Assembly: GCA_027307235.1 (NCBI GenBank)
Contig: DAHUXH010000007.1
Location: forward strand, 62,001 to 126,000
Source: Vulcanimicrobiota bacterium
Lineage (GTDB): Bacteria; Vulcanimicrobiota; Vulcanimicrobiia; Vulcanimicrobiales; Vulcanimicrobiaceae
Length of the DNA: 64,000 nt
Reading direction: 5' to 3'
Under the pieces are notes generated by a model, which ran no database searches, was not told where the DNA came from, and saw only the letters and a list, made by a program, of their open reading frames with translations. The position numbers and the translations under genes were made by a program. Below are positions 44,936 to 54,051 of the stretch, in pieces. Each line of letters begins with the position of its first letter. Positions within the stretch are counted from its first letter, which is position 1.

Positions 44936-45604
44936 ATGAGGAAGAGTGTCGGGTGGATCGTCACGGCAGCAATGCTCGCGATGACATTCGCCCCGGCATC
45001 GGCTCAAACGAACGTACCGGGCGCGGTCCACGTCAAGTGGTTCGCACAGGCGATCGTGAAGGTGACCCTCACACCCAACTACTTCACGGGATTCGGTGCC
45101 GTGAAGGCGACCTTCGGCGCGCAGCCCACGCCCACGCACGGTCCCGACGCCGGCCCCGGTGTCGGCCAAGGCAGCATCGACTTCGGCAACGTGCTCTCCG
45201 GCACGGACTATCTCTACAAGTACGCGGCGCACTTGCAGGTCACCACGAATTCCACGACGGGATTCAATCTGTACGGCGAAGGTGCGGCCGATTTCGTCAA
45301 TCAGAGCGGCGGTTCGGAGCCGATCTCCTCGACCGTGTTCTATCTCAACTCCACGAGCGGCAGCCCGCCCGACACGAACACCGGATTCTCCGGCGCGTTG
45401 CCGTTTCAGCGGACGGCCGGCACACCGTCGAGCACGTCCTTTGGACTTCCGCCGACGATCGCGTACACCGGTTTCCCGGCGCCGATCGCGGTGAGCCCGA
45501 CACCCACCGCGGATTTCTTCTACGACTATGAATTGAAAGTGCCGCCGAGCGCAACGGGCGGAAACTACTTCGTCTGGATCGTCTACACGGTGGTGCCTCA
45601 ATGA
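44936..45604 (+). CDS. Secreted pilin-like subunit 2
   Basis: The 222-residue product has a signal peptide ending at ASAQT and a mature N-terminus GAVHVKWFAQAIVKVTLTPN that parallels subunit 1. A GSIDFGNVLSGTDYLYKYA block resembles the IDFGNVL block at the C-terminus of the large protein encoded at 46329. The C-terminal strand is GGNYFVWIVYTVVPQ. The ATG at 44936 is chosen; a GTG at 44921 would add five residues. The stop overlaps the next start as ATGA. It is probably a minor or adaptor subunit. Confidence 0.62.
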   Translation: MRKSVGWIVTAAMLAMTFAPASAQTNVPGAVHVKWFAQAIVKVTLTPNYFTGFGAVKATFGAQPTPTHGPDAGPGVGQGSIDFGNVLSGTDYLYKYAAHLQVTTNSTTGFNLYGEGAADFVNQSGGSEPISSTVFYLNSTSGSPPDTNTGFSGALPFQRTAGTPSSTSFGLPPTIAYTGFPAPIAVSPTPTADFFYDYELKVPPSATGGNYFVWIVYTVVPQ

Positions 45605-46329
45605 AGAGCCGGCGCATTGTTTCGTGGTTCCTGTTCGCGCTGATCGCGTTGACCGCCGCCATGGTGGCGACGACCGAGAAGTCGTCGGCGATCGTGCAGC
45701 AGCAGCGATCGCAGATCGCGATTCCGATCATCATCAACGTGACGCCGTCGCCACTCGCGTTCGCACCCGCGAACGCGAGTGCGAACGCGATCGTGGCGTC
45801 GTTCGTGCGCTCGGCTGGCGCACCGGCGCACTACGTCGATCCGGTCGCGGCGCTGTTCGCCGGGGCGCGCGTAGTCGTCGCACAGACCAACCAGCAAGCG
45901 GTGCGCGTGGAAGCTGAAGTGACGCCGAACCCCAATGCGACGTTGCTGACCGCCAACAACTTCTCTGGTCCGATCCCCGGCGAGGTCGTTTTCACCGGCT
46001 TCTCCGGCGCGAAGCTGACGCAGAGCTGCGCCTATCAAGTGAAAGTCCAGACCACGACGGTCGGGTGGAACTTGGAGCAAGGCCTCTCCAACGATTTCTC
46101 ATCGGGCTTTCCGGGCGGCGATCTCGCGAACAATACGTATCTGATTGCCGCGACGCCGCAGCCGGTGGCGACGCCGTTCATCGTCTTTCCGGACAACAAC
46201 AATGCGTTTACCGAAATGGCCAAGAACGGCGGTACGCAGACCTATTGCGTCGATCTCACGATCACCATTCCCCAAGGTCTCGCTGGAGGATCGTACGGCA
46301 CCAATGCGATCTACACGTTGTTCTTCTGA
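45601..46329 (+). CDS. Secreted pilin-like subunit 3
   Basis: The 242-residue protein starts with a basic signal segment and hydrophobic helix ending near SSAIV. It lacks the VKW motif of subunits 1 and 2, but has two cysteines (QSCAYQV and TYCVDLT) that could form a disulfide, and ends in GGSYGTNAIYTLFF, again a terminal amphipathic strand typical of fibre subunits. It overlaps both neighbours (ATGA upstream, TGATG downstream), so production is tightly coupled. The likely role is an adaptor between shaft and tip. Confidence 0.58.
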   Translation: MKSRRIVSWFLFALIALTAAMVATTEKSSAIVQQQRSQIAIPIIINVTPSPLAFAPANASANAIVASFVRSAGAPAHYVDPVAALFAGARVVVAQTNQQAVRVEAEVTPNPNATLLTANNFSGPIPGEVVFTGFSGAKLTQSCAYQVKVQTTTVGWNLEQGLSNDFSSGFPGGDLANNTYLIAATPQPVATPFIVFPDNNNAFTEMAKNGGTQTYCVDLTITIPQGLAGGSYGTNAIYTLFF

Positions 46330-49300
46330 TGCGTAACATGTTGCGGCAACAGGTTTCCCTCATCGCGATGGCGCTGTTCGCGGTGATGTCACTCGCGACG
46401 GTCGCGTTCGCGCAGGTGCACGGGCCGGCCGGTCATCCGATCGCCACGCCGCGCCCGATCGTTCTCTCGCCCGCGCCAAGGGCGGTTGTGCCGCCGCGCG
46501 TCGTTCCGGTTCTGAACGGCGGACATTTCACCGGGGCCCTGCCCGGAACGAAGGTGCCGCTGTCGATGCTGCCGCCTTTGCCTTTGCGCACGTCAGCGAA
46601 CAGCTTTCGACCAAGAGACATGGGCCATCGGCGTATTCTCTCCGCCGACGGGGGGACCATCAACGTGGCAGCCGGCGGCGGGTGCGGCGGGACGGTCGGC
46701 GACCTCTTTAACGTCGGTTGCCAAGTCTCGTGGCAGTCGAACGGCCTGCCCAACGCGGATACGAAACAAGATTTCGTCGTGCTCTCCAACAACGGCAACG
46801 AGTCGACCGCATCGGCCACGGCCACCGGCGGGACATACGGCGGAACCGCCGGCAACACGCACTTTCTCACGCTGAACACGCCGGGCACCTACATCTTCGG
46901 TACGTTTGACACGACCCGCGGCGTGTGGTTGACGGTGGTGTACATCGACGCCGGAAGCGCGTCCACGATCAAGGTGTTCCAAGATGCGTTTCACACGCAG
47001 GAACAGTATCAGTTCGACGCAGCGAGCAACGGCAACGCGTTCATCTTGGCCAACGACCTGCCGACGACCGACCAATACGTCGTCTACGTCGAGAACGAGT
47101 CGATCCACCCGTCCTGCATCTTTGTTGCGCCTGCCGCCGTCCCGGCCGCCGGTGCGGGGCAGCTCTGTACTCCGAATAATTCGCCAGGCCAACCGGCACC
47201 GAGCGGTTCGCTTGCCGTTAGCTGGCCGATCACTTCGGCGACGCCGGGCGGCTCGTTTGCGGTGGTGCTCTACGACAAGACGATCTCGCAGCGGCTAGGC
47301 CAAGTGCAGGTCTCGGTCACGCCGGCCTTCGGCTTGGTCCTGACCGCCGTACCAGATAACGCCATCGCAGCGGGGTCGACCAATCCTTCACCGCAGCCGG
47401 CGCCGATCGCGACACCGTCGGCAACGCTTGCGTGGGATGATTTTACCGAGCAGTCCACCGACGGCGTCAAGGTCACGATCGCGACGACGCTCGCGCACAA
47501 CTTCTTGTGGACGCTGAGCGACCCGACCGGAACCGTGGTGTCGCAGGCCGCGGCGACCGGCGGATCGTCGCTCAGCCAATTGTTCACCTTCGCCGGAAAC
47601 GTGCAATCGCCGGGAGATTATCCCTCACCGGTCTTCACCGTCAACCTCCTCGACACGACGCAAAACACGATCCAAGCGTCGCAGGCGATCAAATTGGTCG
47701 GATACCACACTACGACCGCGTTTCACACAGTGAGCGATGCCGCGTCGCTCTCGATCGTGCCGGGCGCCAGTTCGACCGCCGCGATCATCTTCAGGAACGA
47801 CAGCGACACGTTCTTCGGTGTCAATAGTGCCGACAGCATGTCGGGCTTCGCGATCACGTCCGGCAATGATTTCACCGCCAACGACGCAACCGGAAACGGC
47901 ATCGAGATGGCGCTCAACGGCAAGACGCTGGCGGCATGCACGCCGTCCTGCTCGGGTACCGCCACCGATTCGAACGGCAACACCTGGACGGTCACGGATC
48001 ACTGCAGCGCGGCCGCGATCGGTCCGAACTCGGAGTGCTGGCTCGAAGCCCATCCGCCGAACGGTCAAACCTCCGTTCCGCCGGGTGGGACGCTGACGGT
48101 TCCCACGCTGACCTTCTTCAACGCCAACGGCAGCGCGTGCGGAAATTCGTGTGAGGGGTTCATCTCCATGCTGCCGACGCACGGTGTGCAGTGGTCGGAT
48201 CCGCTGCCCGGCGGCTCGGTGACCGCGTTCGCGCCGGTGTTCTTCACCGACGGGTCGACGACACATACCGCATTGGCGCATATCGCGCTGGTCGGCGCCC
48301 AAACGCCCGCTAGAAACGCATTGAACGGCAATCCGCCGGTTGCGCCGTTCCCCGAAACACACCTGTATCCGACGCGTTTCCAGCAGGCCCTCTACGATCA
48401 GCCGACGCCCTACAACACGACGCAGGCGTATATCGACGCCTACGGACTGACCATTCATAACACCGGCACGTCATCGATCACCTCCGTTGCGCTGGAGATG
48501 CCGGGACCGTTCGCAGCCAACAACACGCTGATCAATTTTCAGATAGACGGGCGCAGTGCGGGCAACTGGAATCTCGTGATTCCCTGTCCGGGGGGCAACG
48601 TCAGCGCGGCGTTCAGTTGCTTCGTCGCGCGCGGCGGGCACCGGATCAATGCGGGAGGAACCGAGACCATCTTCTTCGACGCCAACTCGATCCCGACGAG
48701 CGTCCCCTATCAAGATCTGATCGTCGAGTCGGCGGCGCCGTTTCAGTTCTTCATCTCGCCGGACAACCCGGCGGTCCAGGTTCCGGTGGGTCCGGTGCCC
48801 GGATTTACCGTCGATTCCCTCGCGCTTTCACTGTATTCCCTCGACAGTTCGCTGATGTCGACGGCACTCAATCCTTCGAGCGTCGGTGCGGGCAGCACGC
48901 CGTCGGAGAACATCGTCATCACCAACACGACGACGGCCGCCGATCCTGCGCCGGAGCCGGTGGATCTCGTCATCGTCAACGTCCCGAGCGCCAACGTCAG
49001 CGGCGTGCCGACCGCCAACACTCCGGGATGGAGCCTGATCGGCACCCAAACCGTCGGCGCGACCAAGGAGTTTTGGTTCGGTCTGTGCGCGGCGCAGTTC
49101 GTCGTTGCCGACGGGCCGCCCGCGGCGACGCCGAACACGAATGTTCAGCCTGGCGTACCAACGTGCACCGTGGCCCAAGAACAAAACAGCTCGTTGCAGC
49201 CCGGCGGGTCGCTCAGCGTCAATATGAACCTGCAGAATTTGGTGGCCGGCACGCCGGTGAACTTCACCATGTTCGCGCACGGCGCCGACGTCAACGGCTG

Positions 49301-50303
49301 GTCATCACCGCGAGCGTTTGCGCTGGACGTCACGTCAACATCGGCGAGCGCGGGTTTTTCCACCATCAACGGCAGCGCCGTTCCGGTGAACACCGAGCCA
49401 TCGATCGGCGGTTCGCCCAACACGTACGTCTACCAGATCAAGAACACGAGTTCGGCGGGGAACAACCTCACGAGCATGTCGATCTCGATTCCGAGTAAGG
49501 ACGTGAACGGGAACAACGCCACTGATACCCAAGGCGTGACGTGGACGCTGCAAGGCGCGCCGACCTTGAGCGGAAACGTCGATGGATGCGCGATCACCGG
49601 AACCCAGAATGCGAACACCAGCGGCGCGCCCAACGGCTTCATCAACATCGGCGGCGCCGGCTGCAGGCTCTTGCCGGGCGACACGATCACGGTGACGTTC
49701 ACCGCCATCTCTCCCTCGACGCAAAACGGCGAATATCAGTTCGTGACCACGGTCAATCCCGGCAACAATGTCGCGGGTGAGACCTGGCTCGGCGATACCC
49801 GCATCCGCGTCTCGCTGAACATCGGTCTCGATCTCGTCGTCGGACCGACCAATCCGGGACCGGGCGGCTCGGCGCCGTCGGTGAGTTGCACGTCGTGTAC
49901 GTTCGCCGGCAACACCATCGACTTCGGCAACGTGTTGAACAACACGTCGCAGGCCTTTGGCGACGTCGTGCGCGCGAGCGTCACCGTCGTCTCCGGTTCG
50001 CCGGTGAATTGGAACCTCTCGGTGCAGACCAACGTCAATCCGGCGAACAGCACCGGGGCGCCGACCAACGAACTGCTCACCGCAGTGGACGGGGGAGCAT
50101 CGTCACCGGGCGCCGGCATCACCGTCGATCAGGCGGCCTTCGGCGTCGTGCCGACTGCATCGTCACTGCTGCTCGCCAACGGAACGAGCATCGTCGGTCG
50201 GGCGAAACCGTACGACGTGATTCAGAGCTTCAAAATCTCCATGGGTGCGGAACCGCCGGCCCCGACGATCTCAACGATTACCTACACGCTCGTCGCCAAC
50301 TGA
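46329..50303 (+). CDS. Giant secreted protein with C-terminal pilin-like domain, probable fibre tip adhesin
   Basis: The 1324-residue protein has a signal peptide ending at VAFAQ and a Pro-rich segment (about 30-100). Several successive beta-rich domains follow, with many Thr, Ser, Asn and Gly residues and scattered cysteine pairs (GGCGGTVGDLFNVGC, CTPSCSG, CGNSC, SCTSC). Repeats of the form PGGSLSVNM or PGDTITVTF suggest Ig-like modules. The last 150 residues contain IDFGNVLNNTSQAFGDVV and end ISTITYTLVAN, matching the subunits encoded upstream. A lectin- or adhesin-like N-terminal region fused to a pilin domain is how two-domain tip adhesins are built. It is the last gene of the fibre operon; the phosphatase gene begins 7 bases later. 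Confidence 0.62.
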   Translation: MRNMLRQQVSLIAMALFAVMSLATVAFAQVHGPAGHPIATPRPIVLSPAPRAVVPPRVVPVLNGGHFTGALPGTKVPLSMLPPLPLRTSANSFRPRDMGHRRILSADGGTINVAAGGGCGGTVGDLFNVGCQVSWQSNGLPNADTKQDFVVLSNNGNESTASATATGGTYGGTAGNTHFLTLNTPGTYIFGTFDTTRGVWLTVVYIDAGSASTIKVFQDAFHTQEQYQFDAASNGNAFILANDLPTTDQYVVYVENESIHPSCIFVAPAAVPAAGAGQLCTPNNSPGQPAPSGSLAVSWPITSATPGGSFAVVLYDKTISQRLGQVQVSVTPAFGLVLTAVPDNAIAAGSTNPSPQPAPIATPSATLAWDDFTEQSTDGVKVTIATTLAHNFLWTLSDPTGTVVSQAAATGGSSLSQLFTFAGNVQSPGDYPSPVFTVNLLDTTQNTIQASQAIKLVGYHTTTAFHTVSDAASLSIVPGASSTAAIIFRNDSDTFFGVNSADSMSGFAITSGNDFTANDATGNGIEMALNGKTLAACTPSCSGTATDSNGNTWTVTDHCSAAAIGPNSECWLEAHPPNGQTSVPPGGTLTVPTLTFFNANGSACGNSCEGFISMLPTHGVQWSDPLPGGSVTAFAPVFFTDGSTTHTALAHIALVGAQTPARNALNGNPPVAPFPETHLYPTRFQQALYDQPTPYNTTQAYIDAYGLTIHNTGTSSITSVALEMPGPFAANNTLINFQIDGRSAGNWNLVIPCPGGNVSAAFSCFVARGGHRINAGGTETIFFDANSIPTSVPYQDLIVESAAPFQFFISPDNPAVQVPVGPVPGFTVDSLALSLYSLDSSLMSTALNPSSVGAGSTPSENIVITNTTTAADPAPEPVDLVIVNVPSANVSGVPTANTPGWSLIGTQTVGATKEFWFGLCAAQFVVADGPPAATPNTNVQPGVPTCTVAQEQNSSLQPGGSLSVNMNLQNLVAGTPVNFTMFAHGADVNGWSSPRAFALDVTSTSASAGFSTINGSAVPVNTEPSIGGSPNTYVYQIKNTSSAGNNLTSMSISIPSKDVNGNNATDTQGVTWTLQGAPTLSGNVDGCAITGTQNANTSGAPNGFINIGGAGCRLLPGDTITVTFTAISPSTQNGEYQFVTTVNPGNNVAGETWLGDTRIRVSLNIGLDLVVGPTNPGPGGSAPSVSCTSCTFAGNTIDFGNVLNNTSQAFGDVVRASVTVVSGSPVNWNLSVQTNVNPANSTGAPTNELLTAVDGGASSPGAGITVDQAAFGVVPTASSLLLANGTSIVGRAKPYDVIQSFKISMGAEPPAPTISTITYTLVAN

Positions 50304-50310
50304 GGATCCT

Positions 50311-51111
50311 GTGATCGATCCGCTCGAGGTGGCGGTCGCGGCGGCTCGCGAGGCGGGAGCGGTGCTGCTCGCGTGCAGTGTGGCGCCGCGTGAGATTCAC
50401 GAGAAATCGCAGCGCGCGGATATCGTTACCGACGCGGATCGCGCGAGCGAAACGGCGATCATCGCGCGCCTGCGTGCCGCGACGCCGCTGGCGACGATCC
50501 TCACCGAGGAGACGGGGCTTCATGCCGGCTCGAACGACGAGCGCTGGATCGTCGATCCGCTCGACGGAACAACGAATTTCGCGCACGGGTATCCGCTGTA
50601 TTGTGTGTCGATCGCGTACGAACGCGCCGGCGAACTGGTCGCAGCTGCGATCTTCGCACCGGCCATGAATGAACTGTTCGCAGCGGAGCGCGGAGCCGGA
50701 GCGACGCGTAACGGGACGGCCATCTCGGTCTCGGCGCTCGAACGCGTGGCTGACGCGCTGACCTGCACCGGATTTCATCCCAACGATTTCGAGCGCAACG
50801 GCCCGTATTTTCGCGCGATGTCATACCACGCGCAAGCGGTTCGCCGAGACGGCTCGGCCGCGCTCGATTTGGCGTTCGTCGCCTGCGGGCGATTCGATGG
50901 GTTCTGGGAATTCGATTTGCACGCGTGGGACGTCGCGGCGGGGACGCTGCTGGTGCGCGAAGCGGGTGGACGGGTGAGCGCCGTCGATGGCTCCGAGGCA
51001 CGAGTGGACGGCCGCTCCATCCTGGCGACCAACGGGCGCGTGCACGCCCGTATGCTTGAGATTCTCGCGTCGGCGCAGCCCGCCGCAGGCGAGCGCGGAC
51101 GGGACGGATAA
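50311..51111 (+). CDS. Inositol monophosphatase-family phosphatase
   Basis: The 266-residue enzyme has the metal-binding motifs of the family: glutamate in LTEETG, DPLDGTTNFAHG, and WD in HAWDVAAGTLL. Family members hydrolyse inositol phosphate, fructose 1,6-bisphosphate, histidinol phosphate or PAP; the substrate is not readable here. The start is GTG at 50311, seven bases after the adhesin stop, so it may be expressed with the fibre operon by readthrough. Confidence 0.92.
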   Translation: MIDPLEVAVAAAREAGAVLLACSVAPREIHEKSQRADIVTDADRASETAIIARLRAATPLATILTEETGLHAGSNDERWIVDPLDGTTNFAHGYPLYCVSIAYERAGELVAAAIFAPAMNELFAAERGAGATRNGTAISVSALERVADALTCTGFHPNDFERNGPYFRAMSYHAQAVRRDGSAALDLAFVACGRFDGFWEFDLHAWDVAAGTLLVREAGGRVSAVDGSEARVDGRSILATNGRVHARMLEILASAQPAAGERGRDG

Positions 51112-51121
51112 GCCGTCGCCC

Positions 51122-51568
51122 ATGCGACTGACGCTTGCGGCACGTGTCCTGGGAGCGGTCTTCATCGTTGCGGCGATCGCTGGTGTCGTCCCGGCGATCT
51201 CATCGCCGGCTCCGTTCGATGCGCCGTTCTTGCAGTGGGACGCCGGCTATCGCTTCGTGCTCGGCATCGTTCCTGTGAACTACGTCCACGACGGCGTGCA
51301 TCTGTTCTTTGGCTTGTGGGGAGTGCTTGCGTTCACGCGCAACGCGGCGCGACTGTTTTTACGGGCGGTGGCGATCGTCTATGCGGTGCTCGTCGTGGTC
51401 GCGATGCTCCCGGCAATGGGAACGCTCTTCGGCGCGATCCCGCTCTACGGCTGGGATGCGGTGTTGCACGGCGCGATCGCGCTGTACGCGGTTATCTTCG
51501 CGGTGCTGATACGCGAACCGCGCGACGAAACCGCTTTACCCGAGCGCGAGAGCTTCGTCGGCCGCTAA
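51122..51568 (+). CDS. Small four-helix membrane protein, DUF4383-like
   Basis: The 148-residue protein has four hydrophobic helices (about 5-27, 48-70, 76-97 and 107-130) with LGIVPVNYVHDGVHLFFGLW between the first two, resembling DUF4383 proteins of unknown function. The ATG at 51122 follows the phosphatase after 10 bases. Its 3' end overlaps the convergent MATE gene by 33 bases. Confidence 0.7.
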   Translation: MRLTLAARVLGAVFIVAAIAGVVPAISSPAPFDAPFLQWDAGYRFVLGIVPVNYVHDGVHLFFGLWGVLAFTRNAARLFLRAVAIVYAVLVVVAMLPAMGTLFGAIPLYGWDAVLHGAIALYAVIFAVLIREPRDETALPERESFVGR

Positions 51569-52897
51569 CCACGCGCCGGTGCGGAACTTCCATTCCGTGG
51601 CCGCGCCGCGCAGCGTCCATGCGATCACCCACGCGAGCGGAACCGCGAAGAGCGCGAGGTGCAGTCGCGTGATGCCCAGCCACACCAGCGGCACGACCAA
51701 GACGCTGGAGAGAATCCCCATCAGCATCGAAAAGCGCGTGTCGCCGGCGGCGCGAATCGGTGCGAGCGTCACCATCGCCCACGCTTTGATCGGGAGCGCC
51801 AGCACATGAATCACGAGCGGCCATGCGGCGATCGACGCCAATTCGCTTGAGAGCGTGAAGACGTAGGCGAGCGGCCACGATAGCACCGCCGCCAAGATGC
51901 CGAATCCGAGCGCCACGCGCACCGCGATGCCGCGTGCGCGCCCCACGAACCACGCGGCGCCGTCGTGATCGCGCGCGCCGATGCGCTGTCCGACGACGGT
52001 TTGCGTCGCGCCTTGCAGCGGAACGGGAACGATGAAGGTTGCATCGGAGACGATGGTGAGCGCGCGAAAGGCGGCGACGATCTTGGTTCCGAGCGGCGCC
52101 AGCAATGAGACGCAGAACGCGTCGGGGAGCATGAGCAGCATCAGGAACGTCGCTTCGGGCGTTCCAAGCTGCGCGCAGCGCAGCGCCAGCCGAAGATCGA
52201 TGGTGCGGCTTGCGAAGATGCGATACATGGGACGCCGCGCAACGTAGACGATCGCGTAGATGGACGCGACGATTTCGGAGATGAGCGACGAGACGCCGGC
52301 GCCCACCATGCCGTAGGGATGGTGGGTGAACCAGCCCAGCGCGAGCACGCACACCAACGGAATGTGCACGATGTTGACGACCGCCAAGATGTACATGCCG
52401 AGGCGGCGATTGCCGGCCGCTCCGAGCGCGACGATCAAGACCGACGAGATCGTGATCGGAACGAGCGAGATGCAGCGCAACGTGAAGTACGTCGCACCGT
52501 CGCGTGCGCCGGGCGCATCGCCGAGCATGGCGTGAATGATCGGCTGCGCGCAGAAGAGGCTCGCGATCGCGCACAGGACCGAGACGATCAGCGGAATCAC
52601 GGCGCCGGCGCGTACGGTGCGTGCATAACCGTTCATGTCGTTGGCGCCGATGCGTTGCGATGCGATGATGCCGAACCCGGCCGCGATGCCGAACAGGCCC
52701 GAGACCAGCGCCAGAAAGACGGCGATCGCCGAGGTCGCGCCGGCCAGAGCCGCGGCGCCGAACGTGCCGATGGCGATGGTGTCGACGATGCCGAGCAATT
52801 GGTCGGCGAGGCTTTGCACGGCAATAGGAATCGAAAGGCGCCGGAATGCGGCGCCCACGTTGCGGTGATCGACGATTAAGTGAGCGGAATCGCTCAT
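51536..52897 (-). CDS. MATE-family efflux transporter
   Basis: The 453-residue membrane protein has about twelve helices and two related halves, as in MATE exporters (SIPIAVQSLADQLLGIVDTI, then FGIIASQRIGAND, and TVVGQRIGARDHDGA in the second half). MATE proteins use Na+ or H+ gradients to expel cationic drugs or metabolites. Its ATG overlaps the kynureninase-like stop as ATGA, so it is the last gene of the tryptophan operon. Export of a kynurenine-pathway product is an inference from this coupling. Confidence 0.9.
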   Translation of the reverse strand: MSDSAHLIVDHRNVGAAFRRLSIPIAVQSLADQLLGIVDTIAIGTFGAAALAGATSAIAVFLALVSGLFGIAAGFGIIASQRIGANDMNGYARTVRAGAVIPLIVSVLCAIASLFCAQPIIHAMLGDAPGARDGATYFTLRCISLVPITISSVLIVALGAAGNRRLGMYILAVVNIVHIPLVCVLALGWFTHHPYGMVGAGVSSLISEIVASIYAIVYVARRPMYRIFASRTIDLRLALRCAQLGTPEATFLMLLMLPDAFCVSLLAPLGTKIVAAFRALTIVSDATFIVPVPLQGATQTVVGQRIGARDHDGAAWFVGRARGIAVRVALGFGILAAVLSWPLAYVFTLSSELASIAAWPLVIHVLALPIKAWAMVTLAPIRAAGDTRFSMLMGILSSVLVVPLVWLGITRLHLALFAVPLAWVIAWTLRGAATEWKFRTGAWLAADEALALG

Positions 52898-54051
52898 CGC
52901 TTGCGCACGCGGTCGAGGACGGAGAAGAAGCGGTCGATCTCGTCGTCGCTCGTGTAGAAATGCGGCCCAACGCGCAGGCCGCATCCCGGGCGGTAGTCGA
53001 CGAAGATGCGCTCGGCAATAAGCGCATGGTAGGCCGGTTCCGAGCCGTCGAAGTCGATTCCGATCCAGCCCGTGCGCTGCTCCGCGTCGAGCGGTGTGTT
53101 CACGCTCAGACCGCGTTCGAGCGCGAGATGCGCGATGCGCGTCGTCAGCCGGATGTTGTGCTCGCGAATGCGCGCGACGCCGATCTGCCGGATCGCGGCA
53201 TGTCCGGGCTGTGCCGCGATGTAGCCGGGTATCGTCGGGGTGCCGGTTCCGAACCGGTACATGTCGTGCGCGTACCGCATCGGCGGCGGCTCGAACGCGA
53301 AGGGCGATGCGTGCGCCATCCATCCCGTCACGATCGGGCGAAAGCGTTCGCGCAAGCCCGGCTTGACATACATCCACCCGCAGCCGGGACCGCCGCACAA
53401 CCATTTGTGCGAGCCGCCGCACACGACGTCCAAATCCCATTGCGTCACGTCGTAAGGATAGACGCCGGTCGTTTGATAGGCGTCGACCACCAGCAGCGCT
53501 CCGACCTCGCGGCAGCGCGCTTGAATCGTACGGATGTCGACGATCGCGCCGGAGACGTAGTAGGCGTGCGTGATCACGGCGATCGCGGTCTTTTCGGTGA
53601 TCGCCTCGACGATGCGCTCGGTCGGGATCGAACGCCCGTCATCCGAGGCAACCGTTCGCAGCCGCGCGCCCAGGCGTTCCCACTCGCTCCAGATGTAGAG
53701 CAGTGACGGGAACTGCAACGACTCGACAACGATCTCGTTGCGCGCACCGCGCAGATCGAATGACGAGGCGATCGCCGCTTGCAACAGCGTGACGTTGGGC
53801 GCCAGGCACACGCTGCCGGGCACCGCGCCGACGATTGCGCCGATGCCGTCGGCGATCGCGGCGATGCGCGGCAGCCAGCGATCCCACGCCTCGGGGCCGT
53901 GAGCGGTCCATTCGTCGACGTACGCGGCCAGCGCCGCTTTCGTTTCCACCGGAGCCGCGCCCATCGAGTGACTGACCAGGTACGTCGAGTCGGCGAGCGT
54001 CGGAAAATGCTCGCGCAGGAGCGGCGCGGTCGTGGCGACGGCCTCAGGCAT
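52894..54051 (-). CDS. Kynureninase-like PLP-dependent enzyme
   Basis: The 385-residue class V fold protein resembles kynureninase: DVVCGGSHKWLCGGPGCGWM contains the PLP lysine in the HKW context and the glycine-rich GGPG, followed by GWMAHASPFAF, like the GWFGH-x-x-PF block of kynureninase. Kynureninase cleaves kynurenine to anthranilate and alanine. The frame extends to 54120, but MPEAV at 54051 starts at the conserved region and overlaps the dioxygenase stop by 8 bases. Its place directly behind tryptophan dioxygenase supports the role; a related class V enzyme is the alternative. Confidence 0.78.
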   Translation of the reverse strand: MPEAVATTAPLLREHFPTLADSTYLVSHSMGAAPVETKAALAAYVDEWTAHGPEAWDRWLPRIAAIADGIGAIVGAVPGSVCLAPNVTLLQAAIASSFDLRGARNEIVVESLQFPSLLYIWSEWERLGARLRTVASDDGRSIPTERIVEAITEKTAIAVITHAYYVSGAIVDIRTIQARCREVGALLVVDAYQTTGVYPYDVTQWDLDVVCGGSHKWLCGGPGCGWMYVKPGLRERFRPIVTGWMAHASPFAFEPPPMRYAHDMYRFGTGTPTIPGYIAAQPGHAAIRQIGVARIREHNIRLTTRIAHLALERGLSVNTPLDAEQRTGWIGIDFDGSEPAYHALIAERIFVDYRPGCGLRVGPHFYTSDDEIDRFFSVLDRVRKR

